From Massilia sp. TS11 (GTDB lineage Bacteria; Pseudomonadota; Gammaproteobacteria; Burkholderiales; Burkholderiaceae_D): a stretch of 64,000 nucleotides of DNA. Below are positions 1-9,751 of the stretch, in pieces. The position numbers and the translations under genes were made by a program. Location: positions 1-64,000 of the forward strand of contig NZ_JAKLTS010000008.1 in NCBI RefSeq assembly GCF_022012445.1. Direction: 5' to 3'. Each line of letters begins with the position of its first letter. Positions within the stretch are counted from its first letter, which is position 1. The notes beneath the pieces were generated by a model. It saw nothing but the letters and a program-made list of their open reading frames with translations, searched no databases and had not been told where the DNA came from.

Positions 1-4
1 AGAA

Positions 5-26
5 AAATGGGGTCTGACCCCGATTT
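5..26 (+). repeat. GGGGTCTGACCCC palindromic repeat, copy A
   Basis: A single copy of the dispersed intergenic repeat, core GGGGTCTGACCCC flanked by AAAT on the left and GATTT on the right. It is followed by a tail (GTTTGCGCGGCAATT) that is recognisably shared with the copies at 7506, 63726 and 63822. It lies upstream of the first gene and may be one arm of a pair cut by the window edge. Confidence 0.85.
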
Positions 27-51
27 GTTTGCGCGGCAATTCCGGGCGGTG

Positions 52-81
52 TTGGGGCTGGATGGGCCTTGGTAGTACAAT
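52..81 (+). promoter_or_regulatory. Possible sigma-70 promoter of the first CNNM/CorC gene
   Basis: A good -10 hexamer TACAAT (76-81) is preceded by a weak -35 candidate TTGGGG (52-57) with an 18-base spacer. The position suits the gene starting at 127. The call rests mainly on the -10. Confidence 0.35.
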
Positions 82-126
82 CCGGAACACTGTGGCCGCA
101 GATTCGGCTGCCTCCCTCCACGCCAA

Positions 127-1395
127 TTGGATACCGTTCCCTTGTGGGCTTTGTTGCTCGCACTCGCTTTTCTGATTCTCTGTTCGGCCTTTTTCGCCAT
201 GGCGGAAACGGCCTTGATGGCCGCCAACCGCTACCGCCTGCGCCACCAGGCCAAACGCGGCAGCCGCGCCGCCGCCACCGCGCTGTGGCTGCTTGAACGC
301 ACGGACAAACTGCTGTCGCTGGTGCTGATCGCCAATACCCTGATCAATGCCATGGTCACGGCCCTGGTCACGGCCATCGCCATCGGCCTGTTCGGGCGCG
401 AGGAAAGTGTGATCACGATCGCCACCGCCGTGGTGGCCTTCCTGCTGATCGTGTTCGCCGAAATTTCGCCCAAGGTCATCGGCGCCACCTACCCGGAAAA
501 AATCTCGCTCGCCTCCTCGTTTGTGCTCAAGGCCATGATGGCCCTGGCCAAGCCGGTGATCTGGTTCGTCAATCTGTTCGTCAGCCTCGTGCTCAAACTG
601 TTCCGCGTGCAGACGGTCGGGGCCGGCCACGACCACCGCCTCTCGCCCGAGGAATTGCGCTCGATCGTTCTCGAAGGCGGCAATTTCATTCCGCAAAAGC
701 ACAAGAGCATCCTGCTCAATCTGTTCGACTTCGAGGCCATCTCGGTCGAGGACATCATGACCCCGCGCGCCCAGATCGAGGCGCTCAACCTGGCCGTGCC
801 GGTCGAGGAGATCAAGCACCAGCTGGTGACCTGCTACCACAACAAGCTGCTCGTCTACGAAGGCGAGATCAACCGCGTGCTCGGCATCCTGCACGTGCGC
901 AAGGCGATGGCCCTGCTGAGCGAGGAAGAGCTGACGCCCGAGCATTTCAAGGCCCTGCTGAGCCCGCCCTACTTCATTCCGCAGGAGACCCCGGTATTCG
1001 CCCAGCTCCAGTATTTTCAGGAGAAGAAGGAGCGCCTGGCCGTCATCGTCGATGAATACGGTGAGCTGCAGGGCCTGGTCACGCTCGATGACATCATCGA
1101 GGAAATGATCGGCGAGTTCACCACCACCCTGCCGGGCACGGGCCGCAATGACCGCTTCCAGTGGGACGAGAAAGGCGAATGCCTGCTCGAGGGCAGCACG
1201 CCTCTGCGCGACATTAACAAATTCCTGCAGCTGCAGCTGCCGCTCGACGGCCCCAAGACCCTGAACGGCCTGATCCTCGAACAGCTGCAGGACATCCCCG
1301 ATGCCGCGATTGCAATCAGGATTGCCAATTGCATCATTGAAGTGGTTCAGGTGCAAAATCAGTCGATCAAAGTCGTGAAATTGATCCGCTCCTGA
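127..1395 (+). CDS. CNNM/CorC (HlyC-type) membrane protein with CBS pair
   Basis: Predicted inner-membrane protein of the CNNM/CorC family, 422 residues, a usual length. Members are linked to magnesium or cobalt efflux and ion homeostasis; the substrate here is not shown. The N-terminal DUF21/CNNM membrane part spans roughly residues 4-150 and starts with the typical sequence ending in SAFFAMAETALMA. A CBS pair follows from about residue 200, opening with DIMTPRAQIEAL, and a CorC/HlyC C-terminal domain covers about 345-420. The start is TTG at 127: it is the only start codon after the upstream in-frame stop at 73 that keeps the conserved first membrane helix; the next ATG (199) would cut it. 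No clear Shine-Dalgarno sequence is visible. A second member of the family lies at 59140. Confidence 0.88.
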   Translation: MDTVPLWALLLALAFLILCSAFFAMAETALMAANRYRLRHQAKRGSRAAATALWLLERTDKLLSLVLIANTLINAMVTALVTAIAIGLFGREESVITIATAVVAFLLIVFAEISPKVIGATYPEKISLASSFVLKAMMALAKPVIWFVNLFVSLVLKLFRVQTVGAGHDHRLSPEELRSIVLEGGNFIPQKHKSILLNLFDFEAISVEDIMTPRAQIEALNLAVPVEEIKHQLVTCYHNKLLVYEGEINRVLGILHVRKAMALLSEEELTPEHFKALLSPPYFIPQETPVFAQLQYFQEKKERLAVIVDEYGELQGLVTLDDIIEEMIGEFTTTLPGTGRNDRFQWDEKGECLLEGSTPLRDINKFLQLQLPLDGPKTLNGLILEQLQDIPDAAIAIRIANCIIEVVQVQNQSIKVVKLIRS

Positions 1396-1513
1396 AGTGC
1401 AACACGATTCGGCGCAAGGCTTTACACTTGCTCCCCTATGATGCATGATCCGTGGCAACAGCTCTGGTGGCTCTGCCATCCGAGCCTTTTCGTCCATCCA
1501 AAACGTCAAGACC

Positions 1514-3238
1514 ATGGCCGCTGTTCTACCCAATGCGACGTCCGGGCCGCCCCTGTCGGGCTTGGCACGTGCATTGGTGCAAGCGGGCAAACTCTCGCTG
1601 CCGCAGGCTGAGGCCGCAAGCAAGAAGGCCGCCGCCGACAAGACCGCCTTCATCGACGCCCTGATCGCCAGCGGCGCCATCGACGCGCGCAGCCTGGCCA
1701 TCTTCTGTTCCGAGACCTTCGGCTATCCGCTGCTCGACATTGGCGCGCTCCAGCTCGAGGCCCTGCCCCAGCAGGCCATCGACAACAAGCTGATGCAGGG
1801 GCAGCGCGTGATCGCCCTGTCCAAGCGCGGCAACAAGATGAGCGTGGCCCTGTCGGACCCGACCAATACCCAGGCGCTCGACCAGATCAAGTTCCAGTCG
1901 GAGTCGATGGTCGAGCCCGTGATCGTGGCCCATGACGCGCTGCTGAACCTGCTTGCGCGCCTGGCCAAGTCGGCCGAGCAGAGCATGTCGGAACTGGTCG
2001 GCGACGAAGCCGATCTGCAGTTCCAGGACGACGAGCCGCCGCCGCCCGAGCCCGAAGTCCAGGCCGATGTCGAAGACGCGCCGATCGTCAAATTCCTCAA
2101 CAAGATTCTGATGGACGCCATCCATCTGGGCGCCTCGGACATCCACTTCGAACCCTACGAAAAGTTCTACCGCATCCGCCTGCGCATCGACGGCGTGCTG
2201 CGTGAACATGCGATGCCGCCGGTGACGATCCGCGAAAAGCTGGTCTCGCGCATCAAGGTCCTGTCCAAGCTCGACATCTCGGAAAAGCGCGTGCCCCAGG
2301 ACGGGCGCATGCGCCTGATCGTCTCGCCGACCAAGGTCATCGACTTCCGCGTCTCGACCCTGCCGACCCTGTTCGGCGAAAAGACCGTGATGCGGATTCT
2401 CGATCCGTCCTCGGCCACGCTGGGTATCGACGCGCTCGGCTACGATCCGGACCAGAAGGCCAAGCTGCTCGACGCCATCGAGCGCCCGTACGGCATGGTG
2501 CTGGTGACGGGGCCGACCGGCTCGGGCAAGACCGTGTCCCTGTACACCTGCCTGAATCTGGTCAACAAACCGGGCATCAATATCTCGACGGCGGAAGACC
2601 CGGCCGAGATCAACCTGCCCGGCATCAACCAGGTGAACGTCAACGACAAGGCCGGCCTGACCTTCGCGGCCGCGCTCAAGTCCTTCCTGCGCCAGGATCC
2701 GGACATCATCATGGTCGGTGAGATCCGCGATCTGGAAACGGCCGACATTGCCATCAAGGCGGCCCAGACCGGCCACATGGTGTTCTCGACCCTGCACACG
2801 AATGACGCGCCGACCACGCTGACGCGTCTGATGAATATGGGGGTGGCGCCGTTCAACATCGCCTCCTCGATCATCCTGATCACGGCCCAGCGCCTGGCGC
2901 GCCGCCTGTGCACCTGCAAGCAGCCGATCCATATCGAACAGGAAGTGCTGCTGGCGGCCGGCTACCGCGAGAGCGATCTGGATGGCAGCTGGCAGCCGTA
3001 CGGCCCGGTCGGCTGTGAACGCTGCACCAACACCGGCTACAAGGGCCGCGTCGGGATCTATCAGGTGATGCCGATTTCCGAGGAAATCAGCCGCATCATC
3101 CTGAACCAGGGCAACTCGATGGAGATCGCCGCCCAGGCCGAGAAGGAAGGGGTCAACTCCCTGCGCCGTTCGGGCCTGATGAAAGTGAAACAAGGCCTCA
3201 CGAGCCTCGAAGAAGTGCTCGGCTGTACCAACGAATAG
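1514..3238 (+). CDS. pilB: Type IV pilus assembly ATPase PilB
   Basis: Cytoplasmic hexameric ATPase that powers pilus extension. From ATG 1514 the product is 574 residues, the usual PilB size; an upstream in-frame ATG at 1445 would add 23 residues unlike the family. An N-terminal T2SSE_N domain (about 1-150) is followed by the GspE-type ATPase core. Visible motifs are Walker A (GPTGSGKT), the Asp and His boxes around MVGEIRDLETADIA and STLHTNDAP, and a C-terminal zinc-type cysteine set (CTCKQP, then CERCTNTG). It is the first gene of pilB-pilC-pilD, with seven bases to pilC. Confidence 0.96.
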   Translation: MAAVLPNATSGPPLSGLARALVQAGKLSLPQAEAASKKAAADKTAFIDALIASGAIDARSLAIFCSETFGYPLLDIGALQLEALPQQAIDNKLMQGQRVIALSKRGNKMSVALSDPTNTQALDQIKFQSESMVEPVIVAHDALLNLLARLAKSAEQSMSELVGDEADLQFQDDEPPPPEPEVQADVEDAPIVKFLNKILMDAIHLGASDIHFEPYEKFYRIRLRIDGVLREHAMPPVTIREKLVSRIKVLSKLDISEKRVPQDGRMRLIVSPTKVIDFRVSTLPTLFGEKTVMRILDPSSATLGIDALGYDPDQKAKLLDAIERPYGMVLVTGPTGSGKTVSLYTCLNLVNKPGINISTAEDPAEINLPGINQVNVNDKAGLTFAAALKSFLRQDPDIIMVGEIRDLETADIAIKAAQTGHMVFSTLHTNDAPTTLTRLMNMGVAPFNIASSIILITAQRLARRLCTCKQPIHIEQEVLLAAGYRESDLDGSWQPYGPVGCERCTNTGYKGRVGIYQVMPISEEISRIILNQGNSMEIAAQAEKEGVNSLRRSGLMKVKQGLTSLEEVLGCTNE

Positions 3239-3245
3239 GAGCACC

Positions 3246-4475
3246 ATGGCCACCTCTGCGAAAGCCGACAAAGGCATCCAAGTCAAGGAAGAGATTTACG
3301 CCTGGGAAGGCAAGGACAAGAGCGGCAAGACGGTGCGCGGCGAAATGCGCGCGGCCGGCGAGGCCATCGTCAATGTCGCCCTGCGCCGCCAGGGCGTGAT
3401 GGTCACCAAGGTCAAAAAGAAGGTGATGCGCAGCGGGAAGAAGATCACCGATGCCGACATCACCATGTTCACGCGCCAGCTGGCCACGATGATGAAGGCC
3501 GGCGTGCCCCTGCTGCAGTCCTTCGACATCGTCGGCAAGGGCCACTCGAATCCCTCGGTCGCCAAGCTGATCCTGGATCTGCGCGCCGACATCGAGACCG
3601 GCACCAGCCTGAACAACGCGTTCCGCAAATACCCGCTCTACTTCGACCCGCTGTTCTGCAACCTGGTGGGCGCCGGCGAGCAGGCCGGTATTCTCGAAGA
3701 CCTGCTGACCCGGCTTGCCATCTACAAGGAAAAGACGCTTGCCATCAAAAAGAAGATCAAGTCGGCGCTGACCTATCCGGTCTCGATTCTCGGCGTGGCC
3801 TTCATCGTGACGGCGGTGATCATGATCTGGGTGGTGCCGGCCTTCAAGTCCGTGTTCACGAGCTTCGGCGCCGAACTGCCCGGCCCGACCCTCTTGGTGA
3901 TGGCGATCTCGGAGTTCTTCGTCAAGTGGTGGTACATGATCTTCGGCTCGATCTTCGCCAGCATCTACTTCTTCTTCCAGGCCTGGCAGCGCTCGGCCAA
4001 GATGCAGCGCTTCATGGACCTGGCCCTGCTGAAGGCGCCGATCTTCGGCGACGTCATCATGAAGGCGGCCGTGGCGCGCTGGACGCGTACCCTGTCGACC
4101 ATGTTCGCCGCCGGCGTGCCCCTGGTCGAAGCGCTCGACTCGGTCGGTGGCGCCTCCGGCAATGCCCTGTATTCGGAGGCGACCAAGAAGATCCAGTCGG
4201 AAGTCTCGACCGGTACCGGCCTGACCGTGGCCATGCAGAACACCAATGTCTTCCCGGCCATGGTGACCCAGATGGTCGCCATCGGCGAGGAGTCGGGCGC
4301 GCTCGACGCCATGCTCGGCAAGGTGGCCGACTTCTATGAGGAAGAAGTGGACGAGGCCGTCGCTTCGCTGTCCTCGCTGATGGAGCCCTTGATCATGGTG
4401 ATCCTGGGTGGCATCATCGGCGGCCTCGTGGTGGCCTTGTATCTGCCAATTTTCAAACTGGGATCGGTGGTCTGA
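3246..4475 (+). CDS. pilC: Type IV pilus inner-membrane platform protein PilC
   Basis: Polytopic platform protein of the type IV pilus motor, partner of PilB. 409 residues with two T2SF (GspF) domains, about 70-195 and 275-395, and membrane segments near residues 175-200, 220-245 and 380-405, as in PilC/GspF. The start ATG has a strong ribosome site (AGGAG, five bases upstream). The stop overlaps the pilD start (TGATG), so translation is probably coupled. Confidence 0.96.
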   Translation: MATSAKADKGIQVKEEIYAWEGKDKSGKTVRGEMRAAGEAIVNVALRRQGVMVTKVKKKVMRSGKKITDADITMFTRQLATMMKAGVPLLQSFDIVGKGHSNPSVAKLILDLRADIETGTSLNNAFRKYPLYFDPLFCNLVGAGEQAGILEDLLTRLAIYKEKTLAIKKKIKSALTYPVSILGVAFIVTAVIMIWVVPAFKSVFTSFGAELPGPTLLVMAISEFFVKWWYMIFGSIFASIYFFFQAWQRSAKMQRFMDLALLKAPIFGDVIMKAAVARWTRTLSTMFAAGVPLVEALDSVGGASGNALYSEATKKIQSEVSTGTGLTVAMQNTNVFPAMVTQMVAIGEESGALDAMLGKVADFYEEEVDEAVASLSSLMEPLIMVILGGIIGGLVVALYLPIFKLGSVV

Positions 4476-5341
4476 TGTTCGACATGATTTTCTTCGCGGC
4501 CCCGAGCGCCGTGCTCCCGGCCGCGGTGGCGGCTGTGTTCGGCCTGCTGGTCGGCAGCTTCCTCAACGTGGTCATCCACCGCCTGCCGGTGATGATGCAG
4601 CGCGAGTGGGACAATGACCTGGCCGAGGCCAATGGCCAGCCGCCCCAGCATACCGAGCGCTACAACCTGGTGCTGCCGCGCAGCGCCTGCCCGCACTGCG
4701 GCCACCAGATCACGGCGCTGGAAAACATCCCCGTGCTCAGCTACCTGATCCTGGGCGGCAAATGCAGCGCCTGCAAGGCGCCGATCGCGGCGCGCTATCC
4801 GGTCATCGAGGCGCTGACGGCGGCGCTGTCGGGCTTTCTGGTGTGGCACTTCGGCAGCGGCTGGATGGGTCTGGCCACGCTGCTGTTCACCTACTACCTG
4901 ATCGCGATGACCTTCATCGACGCCGACACCCAGTTCCTGCCGGACGTGCTGACCCTGCCGCTGCTGTGGATCGGTCTGCTGCTCAATACCGAGGCCCTGT
5001 TCGTGCCCCTGAAGGACGCCGTGCTCGGTGCCGCGGCCGGCTACCTGGCCCTGTGGAGCGTCAACTACCTGTTCAAGCTGCTGCGCGGGATCGACGGCAT
5101 GGGCGGCGGCGACTTCAAGCTGCTGGCCGCCCTCGGCGCCTGGATGGGCTGGATGATGCTGCCGACGATCATCCTGCTGTCGGCCGCAACCGGCGCCGTG
5201 GTCGGCATCGCGCGCATCCTGTTCTTCCGCCACGGGCGCGAGGTGCCGATCCCGTTTGGTCCCTACCTGGCCGCCGCCGGCCTGCTGGCCCTCGTGCATG
5301 GCAAGGACCTGGCACGCCTGACTTTCGGCATCGGCGGCTGA
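4475..5341 (+). CDS. pilD: Prepilin leader peptidase / N-methyltransferase PilD
   Basis: Inner-membrane aspartic peptidase (family A24) that cleaves and N-methylates type IV prepilins. 288 residues. The cytoplasmic zinc loop is present as CPHCG and CSAC; the two catalytic aspartate regions are in [11 protein letters not shown] and GGGDFK. The N-terminal part contains the typical [12 protein letters not shown]. It overlaps pilC by one base and is followed after one base by coaE. No pilin gene is in the window, so substrates lie elsewhere. Confidence 0.96.
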   Translation: MFDMIFFAAPSAVLPAAVAAVFGLLVGSFLNVVIHRLPVMMQREWDNDLAEANGQPPQHTERYNLVLPRSACPHCGHQITALENIPVLSYLILGGKCSACKAPIAARYPVIEALTAALSGFLVWHFGSGWMGLATLLFTYYLIAMTFIDADTQFLPDVLTLPLLWIGLLLNTEALFVPLKDAVLGAAAGYLALWSVNYLFKLLRGIDGMGGGDFKLLAALGAWMGWMMLPTIILLSAATGAVVGIARILFFRHGREVPIPFGPYLAAAGLLALVHGKDLARLTFGIGG

Positions 5342-5342
5342 G

Positions 5343-5969
5343 ATGCTGCGGATCGGCCTGACCGGCGGCATCGGCAGTGGCAAAAGCACGGTGGCCGCGC
5401 TGTTCGCCGAGCATGGGGCCAGCATCGTCGACGCCGACCTGATCGCCCACCAGCTGACCGGCCCGGACGGGGCTGCCATGGCCGCGATCACGGCCGCCTT
5501 CGGGCCCGGCTATGAAACGCCCGAGGGCGCACTTGACCGCGCCGCCATGCGCCGCCTGGTGTTTGCCGACCCCAGCGCGCGCCACCGGCTGGAAGCGATT
5601 CTGCATCCGCTGATCCGCGCCCGCGCCGAGGCCGAGGCGGCCGCGGCCACGGGCCCGTATGTGATGTTCGTCGTGCCCCTGCTGGTCGAGTCGGGCGGCT
5701 GGCGCGAGCGCGTCGCGCGCATCCTCGTGGTCGACTGTCCCGAGGCGGTGCAGGTGGCGCGCGTGATGGCGCGCTCGGGCCTGGCGCGCGACCAGGTCGA
5801 GGCCATCATGGCCAGCCAGGCCAGCCGCGAACAACGGCGCGCAGCCGCCGACGACGTGGTCGACAATGGCGGCGATCCGGCCGCGCTGGCGCCGCAGATC
5901 GCGCAGCTGCACGCAGCCTATTTGAGTATTTCCGCACGGATCGACGCAAATTCACCATTGCGTTTGTAA
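5343..5969 (+). CDS. coaE: Dephospho-CoA kinase
   Basis: Last step of coenzyme A synthesis, phosphorylating the ribose 3'-hydroxyl of dephospho-CoA with ATP. 208 residues, typical length. The P-loop [12 protein letters not shown] is at residues 5-16; DADLIAHQL follows as in the family, and the LID-type region lies around ARSGLARDQ. It is translationally close to pilD (one base), the usual pilD-coaE arrangement of proteobacteria. Confidence 0.96.
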   Translation: MLRIGLTGGIGSGKSTVAALFAEHGASIVDADLIAHQLTGPDGAAMAAITAAFGPGYETPEGALDRAAMRRLVFADPSARHRLEAILHPLIRARAEAEAAAATGPYVMFVVPLLVESGGWRERVARILVVDCPEAVQVARVMARSGLARDQVEAIMASQASREQRRAAADDVVDNGGDPAALAPQIAQLHAAYLSISARIDANSPLRL

Positions 5970-6030
5970 TTTTGCTTCGCTTGGTTCAGAATCACAGGAT
6001 GTCTTCACTGCCCACCCAAAGGGAACCACT

Positions 6031-6786
6031 TTGATCGTCTACGAATACCCTTTCAACGAGCGCATACGCACGTTGTTGCGGCTGGAAGACCTTTACGAGA
6101 AGTTCAATTTCTTCGTCCATCAGGAACACCCCTACCAGCATCATGTCGCCCTGGCCACGATCTTCGACATGCTCGAAGTGGCCGGCCGCGCCGACCTGAA
6201 ATCCGACCTGCTGCAGGAACTCGAGCGGCAAAAACAAAGCCTGCTGTCCTTCCGCGCCAACCCGAGCGTGGACCCGGGCATCGTCGACGCCATCCTGGCC
6301 GAAGTGGAACAGGCGGCCAGCAACCTGGTCGGCGCCCAGGGCAAGACCGGGCAGAACGTGCGCGACAATGAATGGCTGATGAGTATCCGCGGGCGTACCA
6401 TCATCCCGGGCGGCGCCTGCGAATTCGATCTGCCCAGCTACTATGCCTGGCAGCAGCGCGACGCCCAGTTGCGCTTTAACGATATTGCGAATTGGTTTGC
6501 GCCGCTGGCGCCGCTGTTCGATGCCCTGTCCCTGGTGCTGCGCCTGCTGCGCGACTCGGGCGGCCCGATCAAGATGATTGCCGGGGCCGGCAGCTATCAG
6601 CAAATGCTGCAGGGGAAGGTGTACCAGATGCTGCGCCTGTCCGTTGACGAGCGCCTCGGCGCCATCCCCGAAATTTCGGCCAACAAATACATGCTGTGGG
6701 TCCGCTTCACCTCGCAAGGCGGGGACATGAAGCCGCGCCCGCTGGAAGAAGACATCCCCTTCGAGCTCACGCTCTGCAATTTCTGA
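6031..6786 (+). CDS. zapD: Cell division protein ZapD
   Basis: ZapD (formerly YacF, DUF1342) binds the C-terminal tail of FtsZ and bundles its filaments at the Z-ring. 251 residues, the usual size. The N-terminus, starting [18 protein letters not shown], matches the family opening, which fixes the start as TTG 6031 with AAAGGGA upstream. It lies between coaE and yacG in the order normal for betaproteobacteria. Its partner FtsZ is encoded at 23824. Confidence 0.94.
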   Translation: MIVYEYPFNERIRTLLRLEDLYEKFNFFVHQEHPYQHHVALATIFDMLEVAGRADLKSDLLQELERQKQSLLSFRANPSVDPGIVDAILAEVEQAASNLVGAQGKTGQNVRDNEWLMSIRGRTIIPGGACEFDLPSYYAWQQRDAQLRFNDIANWFAPLAPLFDALSLVLRLLRDSGGPIKMIAGAGSYQQMLQGKVYQMLRLSVDERLGAIPEISANKYMLWVRFTSQGGDMKPRPLEEDIPFELTLCNF

Positions 6787-6787
6787 A

Positions 6788-6976
6788 ATGCCAACTGTCA
6801 GCTGTCCCACCTGCGGCGCCAAGGTCGAATGGACCGAAGCCGCCACCTACCGCCCCTTCTGCTCCGAACGCTGCAAACAGATCGACCTGGGTGCCTGGGC
6901 CGAGGAAAAGTACAAGATCCCCGGCAGTGCCCCGACCGAAGCCGATCCCGAAGGCGAGGACGAGCGCCTGAACTAA
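6788..6976 (+). CDS. yacG: DNA gyrase inhibitor YacG, small zinc protein
   Basis: 62-residue zinc-finger protein. The four zinc-binding cysteines are visible as CPTCG (residues 5-9) and the C-x3-C pair in [12 protein letters not shown]. YacG homologues bind GyrB and inhibit gyrase; in cells the role is unclear. It starts one base after the zapD stop and is the last gene of the pil-coaE-zapD run. Confidence 0.94.
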   Translation: MPTVSCPTCGAKVEWTEAATYRPFCSERCKQIDLGAWAEEKYKIPGSAPTEADPEGEDERLN

Positions 6977-6979
6977 GGC

Positions 6980-7462
6980 CTAATTGAGTTTCAGCCGCAG
7001 CTGGACCGAGATCCCGCCGTGCAGGCGCTCGCCCCAGCCGGGCACGATGGTCGTCATCAGGCCCAGGCGGCCCCATTCGGCGCTGGCGACCGGCAGCACG
7101 CTGGGGAACCAGCCGCCGTTGCGGAAATGCGGATAGCCATTGAAGGCGCCGCCGACCACGCCGAGCCGGACCGGTCCGATCTGCCAGGGCTGGTAGTAGA
7201 CCCCGACATAGTTCGAATGTTCCCAGTCGCTGTTCTTGAAGCGCCCGGCCGTCGCGGCCAGCTGGGTGCTCCAGCGGTATTCGAGGCCCAGGCCCGGGTT
7301 CTTCCCGTTCAGGTTGCGGTCACGCTGAAAGTGATAGGTGGCAAAGCCCGGATTGACCCACAGTTCGGACAAGGGCTGGTCCTCGACCGAGCTGATGAGC
7401 GGATCGGCCAAGGCCAGCGGCGAAGCGGCCAGCAGGGCCGCGCACAGGGCAAGGGTTTTCAT
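6980..7462 (-). CDS. Small outer-membrane beta-barrel protein, PagP-like
   Basis: 160 residues starting MKTLALC, with a clear signal peptide (cleavage likely after SPLALA, residue 19). The mature part alternates in the manner of an eight-stranded barrel and ends with a typical outer-membrane strand (LRLKLN). The pattern N-G-x-NPGLGLEYR, then FKNSDW, then VLPVASAEWG and IVPG resembles in layout the lipid A palmitoyltransferase PagP (family pattern of an FKDS box followed by LLPLASVGYG and YIPG). The catalytic His/Asp/Ser set of PagP is not clearly conserved, so the enzyme activity is not claimed. It is convergent with yacG, three bases apart, and upstream of it lies a repeat pair. Confidence 0.7.
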   Translation of the reverse strand: MKTLALCAALLAASPLALADPLISSVEDQPLSELWVNPGFATYHFQRDRNLNGKNPGLGLEYRWSTQLAATAGRFKNSDWEHSNYVGVYYQPWQIGPVRLGVVGGAFNGYPHFRNGGWFPSVLPVASAEWGRLGLMTTIVPGWGERLHGGISVQLRLKLN

Positions 7463-7505
7463 AGCCCCGCATTCTACGCCCCCGCCAAAAAATTGCCACG
7501 CCAAC

Positions 7506-7561
7506 AAATCGGGGTCAGACCCCATTTTTCCAGCGAGATAAATGGGGTCTGACCCCGATTT
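7506..7561. repeat. Inverted pair of GGGGTCTGACCCC repeats (copies B1, B2)
   Basis: Copy B1 (7506-7527) and copy B2 (7540-7561) are exact reverse complements over 22 bases, with a 12-base spacer, so the pair can form a long hairpin or cruciform. It sits between the divergent barrel-protein and acetyltransferase genes. The sequence left of B1 (reverse strand GTTGGCGTGGCAATT) matches the tail of copy A. The sequence right of B2 (TTCGTGGTATGGTTGGG) resembles the sequence right of the copy at 19457. Confidence 0.9.
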
Positions 7562-7582
7562 TTCTTCGTGGTATGGTTGGGT

Positions 7583-8038
7583 ATGGAAAAGCTTTTGATT
7601 CGGCGCGCTCATCCGTCCGAGGCGGCGGCCATCAGCGCCCTGATCCTCGACCTGGCGCCCTTCATGACGATCGCGCCCGATGGCGCGGGGGCGGAGGAAT
7701 TTTTGGCCAGCCTGGGACCGACGCCTGTCGGCCTGCTGCTCGCCGATCCGGAGTTCCGCTATTTTTCGGCCTGGATCGGGACCCAGCTGGCCGGCGTCGT
7801 CGCCCTGCGCGGGCCGGCCCACTTGTACCACCTGTTCGTGGCGCGCCCCTGGCATGGCCAGGGCCTGGGCCGGCGGCTGTGGGACTTTGCCCGCGCCGAA
7901 CTGGGCGCGCAGCAGTCCATCACGGTGAATGCCAGCGCCCATGCGCATGGCTTCTATCGGCGCCTGGGCTTTGCCGACAGCGGACCGCGCACCGAAGTGC
8001 GCGGCATCGCCTTCATTCCCATGCTGCTCAGGCAGTGA
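7583..8038 (+). CDS. GNAT-family N-acetyltransferase
   Basis: 151 residues from ATG 7583. The acetyl-CoA-binding motif A is visible as [17 protein letters not shown] (R/Q-x-x-G-x-G type), and the C-terminal HGFYRRLGF is the usual motif B. Substrate unknown. A GTG at 7568 would add five residues but lies in the tail of a repeat. The 3' end overlaps the convergent dadA gene by 11 bases. Confidence 0.85.
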   Translation: MEKLLIRRAHPSEAAAISALILDLAPFMTIAPDGAGAEEFLASLGPTPVGLLLADPEFRYFSAWIGTQLAGVVALRGPAHLYHLFVARPWHGQGLGRRLWDFARAELGAQQSITVNASAHAHGFYRRLGFADSGPRTEVRGIAFIPMLLRQ

Positions 8039-9323
8039 TCCCCTGGGGCATGATGACCGGCTTGTTGGCGCGGCCGTAGCGGTCCATGAACAGGCCTTCG
8101 AGGCTGATCTCGGGCTGCTTGCCGCTGATGATGTCGGCCAGCACGCGGCCGGAGCCGCAGGACATGGTCCAGCCCAGCGTGCCGTGGCCGGTGTTGAGGA
8201 ACAGATTGCGGTAAGGCGTCGGGCCGATGATCGGGGTGCCGTCCGGCGTCATTGGACGCAGGCCGCACCAGAAGCTGGCCTGGGCCACGTCGCCGCCACG
8301 CGGGAACAGGTCGCTCACCGAGTGCACCAGGGTCGCGCGGCGCGCCTCGCGCAGCGTCAGGTCGAAGCCGGACAGCTCGGCCGTGCCGCCCACGCGGATG
8401 CGGTCGCCCAGGCGCGTAATCGCCACCTTGAAGGTCTCGTCCATCACGGTCGACTCGGGCGCGCCGCTGGCATCGGTGATCGGCAGCGTGATCGAATAGC
8501 CTTTGACCGGATACACGGGCAGCCGCATGCCGAGTTCCTTGACCATCAGCGGCGAATAGCTGCCCAGCGCCAGCACATAGCTGTCGGCCGTCAGCATGCC
8601 CTCGGCCGTTTTGACGCCGGTGATGCGGTCGCCCTCGAAGGCCAGGCGCTCGATGTTCACGCCGTAGCGGAAGCGCACGCCCAGGCCCTCGGCCAGGGTG
8701 GCCAGGGCATTGGTGAACTTGAAGCAGTCGCCGGTCTCGTCGTTCGGCAGGCGCAGGCCGCCGACGAATTTGCCGCGCACATGGGCCAGGGCCGGCTCGG
8801 GCACTTCGCAACCCTTGGGATCGAGCACCTCGAACGGCACACCGTACTGCTTGAGCACAGCGATGTCGGTGGCGGCGCCATCGAGCTGCTTCTGGGTGCG
8901 GAACAATTGCAGCGTGCCCTGGCTGCGCTCATCGTAGGCGATGCCGGTGTCGGCGCGCAGCTGGATCAGCACGTCGCGCGCATACTCGGCCAGACGCACC
9001 ATGCGGCCCTTGTTGATCGCATAGCTGTCGTGGTTGCAGTTCATCAGCATCTGGAACATCCAGCGCCATTGGGCCGGATCGAGCTGGGGCCGCACCACCA
9101 GCGGGCTGTGCTGCATGAGCAGCCATTTCACCGCCTTCTGCGGCACGCCGGGACCGGCCCAGGGCGAGGCATAGCCGGGCGAGATCTCGCCGGCATTGGC
9201 AAAACTGGTTTCCAGCGCGGGTCCGCTCTGGCGCTCGATGACGGTCACTTCATGGCCTTGCTGGGCCAGGTAATAGGCCGAGGCAGTCCCGATCACACCG
9301 CTGCCTAAGATGATGATTTTCAC
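8028..9323 (-). CDS. dadA: D-amino acid dehydrogenase small subunit DadA
   Basis: Membrane-associated FAD enzyme that oxidises D-amino acids (typically D-alanine) to 2-oxo acids and passes electrons to the respiratory chain. 431 residues, usual length. The start is GTG 9323 (reads [20 protein letters not shown]), the Rossmann FAD motif at the very N-terminus, preceded by GAAGGA. The family motif near the C-terminus ([18 protein letters not shown], then [16 protein letters not shown]) is complete. It is the last gene of the argJ-ATPase-mutT-dadA run and overlaps mutT by four bases. The alanine racemase dadX is not next to it. Confidence 0.93.
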   Translation of the reverse strand: MKIIILGSGVIGTASAYYLAQQGHEVTVIERQSGPALETSFANAGEISPGYASPWAGPGVPQKAVKWLLMQHSPLVVRPQLDPAQWRWMFQMLMNCNHDSYAINKGRMVRLAEYARDVLIQLRADTGIAYDERSQGTLQLFRTQKQLDGAATDIAVLKQYGVPFEVLDPKGCEVPEPALAHVRGKFVGGLRLPNDETGDCFKFTNALATLAEGLGVRFRYGVNIERLAFEGDRITGVKTAEGMLTADSYVLALGSYSPLMVKELGMRLPVYPVKGYSITLPITDASGAPESTVMDETFKVAITRLGDRIRVGGTAELSGFDLTLREARRATLVHSVSDLFPRGGDVAQASFWCGLRPMTPDGTPIIGPTPYRNLFLNTGHGTLGWTMSCGSGRVLADIISGKQPEISLEGLFMDRYGRANKPVIMPQGITA

Positions 9324-9751
9324 GGCTTGTCCTTCTCTTGGTTGGAGGCGTAGCGCACACGATCGAGCCAGGTCAGCAAAGGGATCGTGGCGGGCAGAAG
9401 GGGCTCGACGCCGACGGCGCCTTGCCAGGCAAAGGCCTGTCCTTCCAGACTTTGGGGTTCGCCACTCCAGTGGCGGCTGATGTAAAAGTGCAGGCGTACG
9501 TGGGCATGCGGATAAACATGCTCGACACCGCACCAGGGCTCGGCGTCGTGGATAACCACGCCGAGCTCTTCGACGAACTCGCGCTTGAGCGCGTCGAGAA
9601 TACTTTCATTGGCTTCGACTTTACCGCCGGGGAATTCCCAGTAGCCGGCATAGGGCTTGCCTTCCGGTCGCTGGCCGAGCAGCACATCGCCGTTCGGCTT
9701 CATCAGGATGCCGACCGCGACATCGATGGGACGGCTGGCCGCTTCACTCAT
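9320..9751 (-). CDS. mutT: MutT-type Nudix hydrolase (8-oxo-dGTP diphosphatase)
   Basis: 143 residues. The Nudix box is intact: [19 protein letters not shown] followed by REFVEELGV (G-x5-E-x7-REUXEEXGU). Its place downstream of argJ and the DUF815 ATPase is the normal betaproteobacterial mutT position, supporting a role in removing 8-oxo-dGTP from the nucleotide pool. It overlaps the ATPase gene by eight bases and dadA by four. Confidence 0.9.
   Translation of the reverse strand: MSEAASRPIDVAVGILMKPNGDVLLGQRPEGKPYAGYWEFPGGKVEANESILDALKREFVEELGVVIHDAEPWCGVEHVYPHAHVRLHFYISRHWSGEPQSLEGQAFAWQGAVGVEPLLPATIPLLTWLDRVRYASNQEKDKP

Noticed and set aside
1526..3286. Open frame of 586 codons on the minus strand opposite pilB.
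   Set aside because: Composition is typical of a shadow frame (His/Arg/Gly/Asp-rich), and pilB is complete on the other strand.
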